Positions 6,176 through 9,592 of a stretch of 9,592 nt of DNA are shown here, in pieces. A program made the translations under genes and the position numbers. A model generated the notes under the pieces. That model saw only the letters and a program-made list of their open reading frames with translations. It was not told where the DNA came from and ran no database searches. The stretch's first letter is position 1. Every line of letters begins with the position of its first letter. The stretch is taken from positions 1-9,592 of the forward strand of contig CANHMJ010000050.1 of assembly GCA_947461805.1 (NCBI GenBank). Reading direction: 5' to 3'. The stretch is from Burkholderiaceae bacterium. Lineage in GTDB: Bacteria > Pseudomonadota > Gammaproteobacteria > Burkholderiales > Burkholderiaceae.

Positions 6176-7387
6176 TTACATGGACGGGCCACTTGCGGCG
6201 GCCCCTTCACTGCGTCTTGGGGAGTATGCCTCCCAATGATTACAGCCTGGACATTGCCAGTAAAAGCGCCTTGCTCTGAAACCGCAGTTGCCACAGGTAT
6301 ACCGTGCTAAAGCAGTTGTACGTTGCTTTAAGAGGCCTAAGGTCGCCTGTAAGTCAGCAATGCGCTCAGGACTGCCATTGACCTCCGCTAAAGCCAGACG
6401 CGTTTCAGCCAACTTCGAGAGTGCTGTCAGGCTGGGAGTATGTTGCATCACCCCAACCAAAATCACCTCCGTTGCCGCAGGCCCACGAATTAACATTACA
6501 TGCTTGTGCACAATATCCAAAAGCTCACCAGCCGATTGAGTGGTTAAGAGCGCAATCAGATGATCCAGTCCGGAATTGGTTTTATCGACTGCAGCATGGG
6601 CTGCCATCCAGCGATCGGCAACCAAGTGCATATAGGCAGGGTGTTTTTCTACCACCTTGCTCCACACCTCAATTGCTTGGCCTGGACGATCCATCGCAAC
6701 CAAATAATCGCCTTGCAAAATTAATGCTCTGGCCTGCGCTGGAACCGCCTGCAGGGCGCGATCAATCGACAGCTCAGAGTCCATCATATCTTTGCGTCGC
6801 AAAGCCTCTTGAGCTAATTCACAATAAAACTGGGCAATCTCCGTTTGGTGATTCTTGCCCTGTAAGGCCTCCAGCTCAGTGGCCGCCACAATCGCTTTTT
6901 TCCAATCACGCTCGACTTGGTACATTTCCAAGAGACTTTCTTTGGCTGGAACGCTGTATTTGCCATCGCCTACTTGGTTTAAGGACGCTTCTGCACGGTC
7001 GAGTAGGCCGGCGCGCAAAAAGTCACGGCCCAATTCATAGGCTGCATGGTCACGATCGCGGGGCTTGAGGTCAGTACGACCGGCTAAATGCTGATGAATA
7101 CGGATCGCGCGCTCGGTTTCACCACGGCGACGAAACAAATTTCCCAATGAAAAATGAAGGTCAACCGTTTCAGGGTCGAGCTGGGCCACCTTAACTAGCG
7201 CCTCAATCGCCTGATCCGGCTGCTCGTTTAATAAAAGACTAAGCCCCTTAAAAGTGGAGCGCTGCTGCAACATGCGCTCACGCTCGTCCATTCGACTCTC
7301 AAGACGCAGATCCCAACGTGAGGCAAGCCATCCCAGTCCAAAAATAACGGGGAACAACAGTAGCCACGCGGTTTCAATTTGAATCAT
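6176..7387 (-). CDS. lapB: Lipopolysaccharide assembly protein B (TPR and rubredoxin-like domains)
   Basis: LapB (YciM) is an inner-membrane-anchored cytoplasmic protein. In E. coli it adjusts LPS synthesis by directing the LpxC deacetylase to FtsH proteolysis. The protein shows the full domain plan in 403 residues. A single N-terminal membrane helix, about 5-23 (ETAWLLLFPVIFGLGWLAS), is followed by a basic stretch and then by TPR helices from about residue 43 to about 355. A C-terminal rubredoxin-type metal knuckle, CGNC (365-368) and CPGC (379-382), can bind one metal ion with four cysteines. A short Ser/Ala/Gly tail follows. The ATG at 7387 has no Shine-Dalgarno sequence, but the membrane helix beginning almost at once supports it. 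The usual partner gene lapA is not present upstream. Position ahead of ugd, hldA and hldD groups LPS control with LPS sugar synthesis. Confidence 0.95.
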   Translation of the reverse strand: MIQIETAWLLLFPVIFGLGWLASRWDLRLESRMDERERMLQQRSTFKGLSLLLNEQPDQAIEALVKVAQLDPETVDLHFSLGNLFRRRGETERAIRIHQHLAGRTDLKPRDRDHAAYELGRDFLRAGLLDRAEASLNQVGDGKYSVPAKESLLEMYQVERDWKKAIVAATELEALQGKNHQTEIAQFYCELAQEALRRKDMMDSELSIDRALQAVPAQARALILQGDYLVAMDRPGQAIEVWSKVVEKHPAYMHLVADRWMAAHAAVDKTNSGLDHLIALLTTQSAGELLDIVHKHVMLIRGPAATEVILVGVMQHTPSLTALSKLAETRLALAEVNGSPERIADLQATLGLLKQRTTALARYTCGNCGFRARRFYWQCPGCNHWEAYSPRRSEGAAASGPSM

Positions 7388-7442
7388 TAGGTTCGTTTAC
7401 GTAAGGCAGTTTGGTATCAAACTCAGGTCGGTATTGACCCAC

Positions 7443-7475
7443 AGGCTTTTGCTCGCAAGCGAGGCAAATTAGCCT
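7443..7475 (-). promoter_or_regulatory. Bulged hairpin over the ihfB stop codon
   Basis: Bases 7448-7456 (TTTGCTCGC) pair with 7459-7468 with one bulged G (7463 or 7464), giving a 9-bp stem over a two-base centre; in practice the loop would open to about 4 nt. An outer AGGCT (7443-7447) and AGCCT (7471-7475) can extend it by 5 bp. The structure covers the ihfB stop (7469-7471) and is not followed by a T run on either strand, so it is not a classic terminator. A role in 3'-end stability or processing between ihfB and lapB is possible. The pairing is seen; the role is inferred. Confidence 0.4.
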
Positions 7476-7822
7476 TCCTTCTTGCCAGACTGAATCTGGT
7501 TGTGCGCTTGATTGAGGGGCTTATAGTCAACCCGCTCGCGCAATTCTTTACCCGGCTTGAAATGCGGTACTCGCTTTTCTGGAATCATGACCTTTTCACC
7601 CGATTTCGGGTTACGGCCAGTTCGAGCTGGTCGGTGATGCAATACAAAACTACCAACACCGCGTAACTCAATGCGCTTGCCTTCGGCAAGTGCTTGCGTC
7701 ATTGTGTCAAGCAACGTTTTAACCGCCAACTCAACATCCCGTGGCAATAGCTGCGGAAACTGCTCCGCTAAGCTCTCCACTAACTCAGAGCGGGTGATCG
7801 CTTGTTGATCGTGTTCTGTCAT
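7469..7822 (-). CDS. ihfB: Integration host factor, beta subunit
   Basis: The beta subunit of IHF, a nucleoid protein that dimerises with IhfA and bends DNA sharply at specific sites, affecting transcription, replication and recombination. The HU/IHF fold is clear. TRSELVESLAEQFP starts at about residue 10. GKRIELRGVGSFVLHHRPARTGRNPKSGEKV (48-78) forms the arm, with the intercalating proline in the RNPKSGE turn (P72). PHFKPGKELRERV (86-98) ends the core. The protein has 117 residues against about 94 in E. coli IhfB. The excess is about 8 residues at the N-terminus and a Gln/Asn/Lys tail at the C-terminus, a feature common in betaproteobacteria. The ATG at 7822 is the only reasonable start, because residue 9 is an ATC codon. 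It follows rpsA by 50 bp, a widely conserved pairing, with a strong hairpin between them. Confidence 0.95.
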   Translation of the reverse strand: MTEHDQQAITRSELVESLAEQFPQLLPRDVELAVKTLLDTMTQALAEGKRIELRGVGSFVLHHRPARTGRNPKSGEKVMIPEKRVPHFKPGKELRERVDYKPLNQAHNQIQSGKKEG

Positions 7823-7833
7823 GGTCTATCAGT

Positions 7834-7866
7834 AAAATCGCCACCCCTCAAACGAGGCGTGGCGAT
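7834..7866 (-). terminator. Hairpin with short T run after rpsA (terminator or attenuator)
   Basis: On the minus strand ATCGCCAC (7866-7859) pairs with GTGGCGAT (7844-7837) in 8 perfect pairs. One C-C mismatch position on the plus strand (7845/7858) is followed by 4 more pairs (CCTC with GAGG) closing a 4-nt loop. The stem starts 6 nt after the rpsA stop and is followed by TTTTA. The stem is strong, but the T run is only four bases, so I expect partial termination. That would give much S1 mRNA and less read-through into ihfB. Confidence 0.6.
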
Positions 7867-7872
7867 AGTGAT

Positions 7873-9546
7873 TTAGCCCTGATTATCCATCTTCGCTTTG
7901 AGTAAAGCGCCCAAATTGGTGGTACCCGACTGCGCATCACCTTGAAGCTTGCTCATTGCGTCATGTTGATCAGCACTGTCTTTGGCTTTAATCGATAGGT
8001 TGATGTTGCGTGACTTACGATCAATATTAATGATCATAGCTGTCACGGTATCGCCTTCTTTCAAGACATTGCGTGCATCTTCAACGCGATCGGTTGAGAT
8101 TTCAGAAGCGCGTAGGTATGCCTCTACCTCGTCAGCCAAATGAATGGTTGCGCCCTTCGCATCAACACTCTTCACAGTGCCAGTGACGAGGCTGCCTTTG
8201 TCGCTAGTGGAAGTGTAGTTGTTGAATGGGTCACCAGACAATTGCTTAATGCCAAGCGAGATACGCTCTTTCTCAACATCAATTGCCAATACGGTGGCTT
8301 CGATTTCATCGCCCTTCTTGTATTTCTTAACCGCTTCTTCACCTGGCTCATTCCATGAGAGGTCAGAGAGGTGAACGAGGCCATCAATTCCGCCAGGCAA
8401 GCCAATGAAAACGCCAAAGTCAGTAATCGACTTGATTGCGCCCGTGAGCTTATCGCCCTTCTGCTGTCCTCGTGAGAACTCTTCCCATGGATTTGCTTTG
8501 CACTGCTTGATACCAAGGCTAATGCGACGCTTATCTTCATCAATATCCAACACCATCACTTCAACTTCAGTGCCTAGTGCGACTGCTTTGCTTGGAGCAA
8601 CGTTCTTGTTAGTCCAGTCCATCTCGGATACGTGCACCAAGCCTTCGATGCCGCTCTCGATTTCAACGAAAGCACCGTAGTCAGTCAGGTTGGTTACTTT
8701 GCCGAATAAACGGGTATTCGGTGGATAGCGGCGCGCAATGCCAACCCACGGGTCGTCACCAAGCTGCTTCACACCAAGGGATACGCGATTCTTCTCTTGA
8801 TCAAACTTTAAAATCTTCGCTGTCACTTCTTGACCAACCGTCAACATCTCGCTAGGGTGACGCACACGACGCCATGCCAAGTCCGTAATATGCAAGAGGC
8901 CATCGATACCGCCGAGGTCAACGAATGCACCGTAATCTGTAATATTTTTAACCAGACCCTGAACAATGCTGCCCTCTTTGAGGTTCACCATTAACTTCGC
9001 ACGCTCTTCACCTTGGCTGGCTTCAACTACAGCACGACGGGAGAGAACCACGTTATTGCGCTTACGATCGAGCTTGATGACCTTGAACTCCATGGTCTTG
9101 CCTTCGTATGGGCTGGTGTCTTTAATTGGACGGGTGTCAACCAGTGAACCGGGCAAGAATGCGCGGATACCATTGACCATCACCGTTAAGCCACCTTTGA
9201 CTTTGCCAGTAACCGTACCAGTAACAATCTCGGCTTGCTCAAGGGCTTTTTCCAAGTTCATCCAGGATGCCAAGCGCTTCGCTTTGTCACGGGAGAGGAT
9301 GGTGTCACCGTAGCCGTTTTCAAGGGCGTCAATGGCAACCGAAACGAAATCGCCTGGATTGACTTCAATCTCACCGGCGTCGTTATGGAATTCTTCAACA
9401 GGGATAAATGCTTCGGACTTTAAACCGGCATTCACCACCACGAAATTATGATCAATGCGAAGGACTTCAGCCGAGATAACTTGGCCGGTCTTCATATTCG
9501 ATCGGGTTAGGGATTCTTCAAATAATTCTGCAAAAGATTCAGACAT
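7873..9546 (-). CDS. rpsA: 30S ribosomal protein S1
   Basis: S1 binds mRNA on the 30S subunit and is needed to load messages with structured or weak ribosome sites. The 557-residue protein has the six S1 repeats expected of the proteobacterial form. They lie at about 19-87 and 105-171 (degenerate, ribosome-binding), then 192-260, 277-347, 364-434 and 451-520. The RNA-binding repeats carry the ITDYGAFVDLGGIDGLLHI-type core, seen at 202-220, and again as LTDYGAFVEI and ITDFGVFIGL. A Ser/Gly/Gln tail of about 37 residues follows. The ATG at 9546 gives the standard MSESFAELFEESL opening. There is no good Shine-Dalgarno sequence (only AAAGTGA nearby), as is known for E. coli rpsA. The leader has a 7-bp hairpin, which suggests autogenous control. 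The upstream gene is outside the window. Confidence 0.98.
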   Translation of the reverse strand: MSESFAELFEESLTRSNMKTGQVISAEVLRIDHNFVVVNAGLKSEAFIPVEEFHNDAGEIEVNPGDFVSVAIDALENGYGDTILSRDKAKRLASWMNLEKALEQAEIVTGTVTGKVKGGLTVMVNGIRAFLPGSLVDTRPIKDTSPYEGKTMEFKVIKLDRKRNNVVLSRRAVVEASQGEERAKLMVNLKEGSIVQGLVKNITDYGAFVDLGGIDGLLHITDLAWRRVRHPSEMLTVGQEVTAKILKFDQEKNRVSLGVKQLGDDPWVGIARRYPPNTRLFGKVTNLTDYGAFVEIESGIEGLVHVSEMDWTNKNVAPSKAVALGTEVEVMVLDIDEDKRRISLGIKQCKANPWEEFSRGQQKGDKLTGAIKSITDFGVFIGLPGGIDGLVHLSDLSWNEPGEEAVKKYKKGDEIEATVLAIDVEKERISLGIKQLSGDPFNNYTSTSDKGSLVTGTVKSVDAKGATIHLADEVEAYLRASEISTDRVEDARNVLKEGDTVTAMIINIDRKSRNINLSIKAKDSADQHDAMSKLQGDAQSGTTNLGALLKAKMDNQG

Positions 9547-9562
9547 GTATATTCACTTTGTG

Positions 9563-9581
9563 CCGTCAGAAGGCCTGACGG
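9563..9581 (-). promoter_or_regulatory. 7-bp hairpin in the rpsA leader
   Basis: On the minus strand CCGTCAG (9581-9575) and CTGACGG (9569-9563) form a perfect 7-bp stem with a 5-nt loop. The stem ends 16 nt before the rpsA ATG and has no T run after it. In E. coli the rpsA initiation region is a series of hairpins that replace a Shine-Dalgarno and allow S1 to repress its own translation. This hairpin may be the last of a similar set, but only 46 nt of leader are visible. It could also be a terminator remnant of the gene upstream. Confidence 0.5.
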
Positions 9582-9592
9582 GTTAGATTAAA

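Noticed and set aside
6421..7068. 215-residue plus-strand ORF antisense to lapB
   Set aside because: The lapB frame shows a membrane helix, TPRs and a rubredoxin knuckle. The antisense frame has no recognisable motif and reflects codon bias.
8140..9423. Repeated similar segments and several antisense ORFs within rpsA
   Set aside because: The similarity is due to the six S1 repeats of the protein, and the antisense ORFs have no independent support.

Overview
The window reads as a chromosomal core region of a betaproteobacterium of the order Burkholderiales. The evidence is the S1 and IHF-beta protein types, the kinase-only HldA, and the order rpsA-ihfB-lapB-ugd-hldA-hldD-cysM. The moderate GC content (about half, by eye) and compact layout would fit Polynucleobacter or a close relative, but the genus is an inference. 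I see no mobile element, tRNA, rRNA, CRISPR array or phage gene.

Layout: the left edge holds the 3' part of a plus-strand lytic transglycosylase gene (mltB-like, 1-657). Everything else is on the minus strand and is read from right to left. The order is rpsA (ribosomal protein S1), ihfB (IHF beta), lapB (LPS assembly regulator), ugd (UDP-glucose 6-dehydrogenase), hldA (heptose-7-phosphate kinase), hldD (ADP-heptose epimerase), a DinB-family metalloprotein gene, a comEA-like helix-hairpin-helix gene, and cysM (cysteine synthase B). mltB and cysM converge and their stop codons overlap by 4 bp.

How the genes fit together: rpsA and ihfB are translation and nucleoid genes. lapB, ugd, hldA and hldD form an envelope block: LapB controls LPS synthesis, Ugd makes UDP-glucuronate for sugar modification, and HldA and HldD make the ADP-heptose of the LPS inner core. 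ugd-hldA and hldA-hldD are joined by 4-bp start/stop overlaps, so their translation is probably coupled. The last three genes are spaced more loosely and are functionally mixed.

Non-coding signals: a strong hairpin with a short T run follows rpsA. A 7-bp hairpin lies in the rpsA leader. A bulged hairpin sits over the ihfB stop codon. A perfect 12-bp inverted repeat places the likely cysM start codon in its loop. A weak terminator-like hairpin lies ahead of comEA. Several genes (rpsA, lapB, dinB-like, cysM) have no clear Shine-Dalgarno sequence, whereas hldD has an excellent one. The lapA gene commonly found between ihfB and lapB is absent. I found no convincing undescribed system; the most interesting signals are the cysM and rpsA/ihfB RNA structures.
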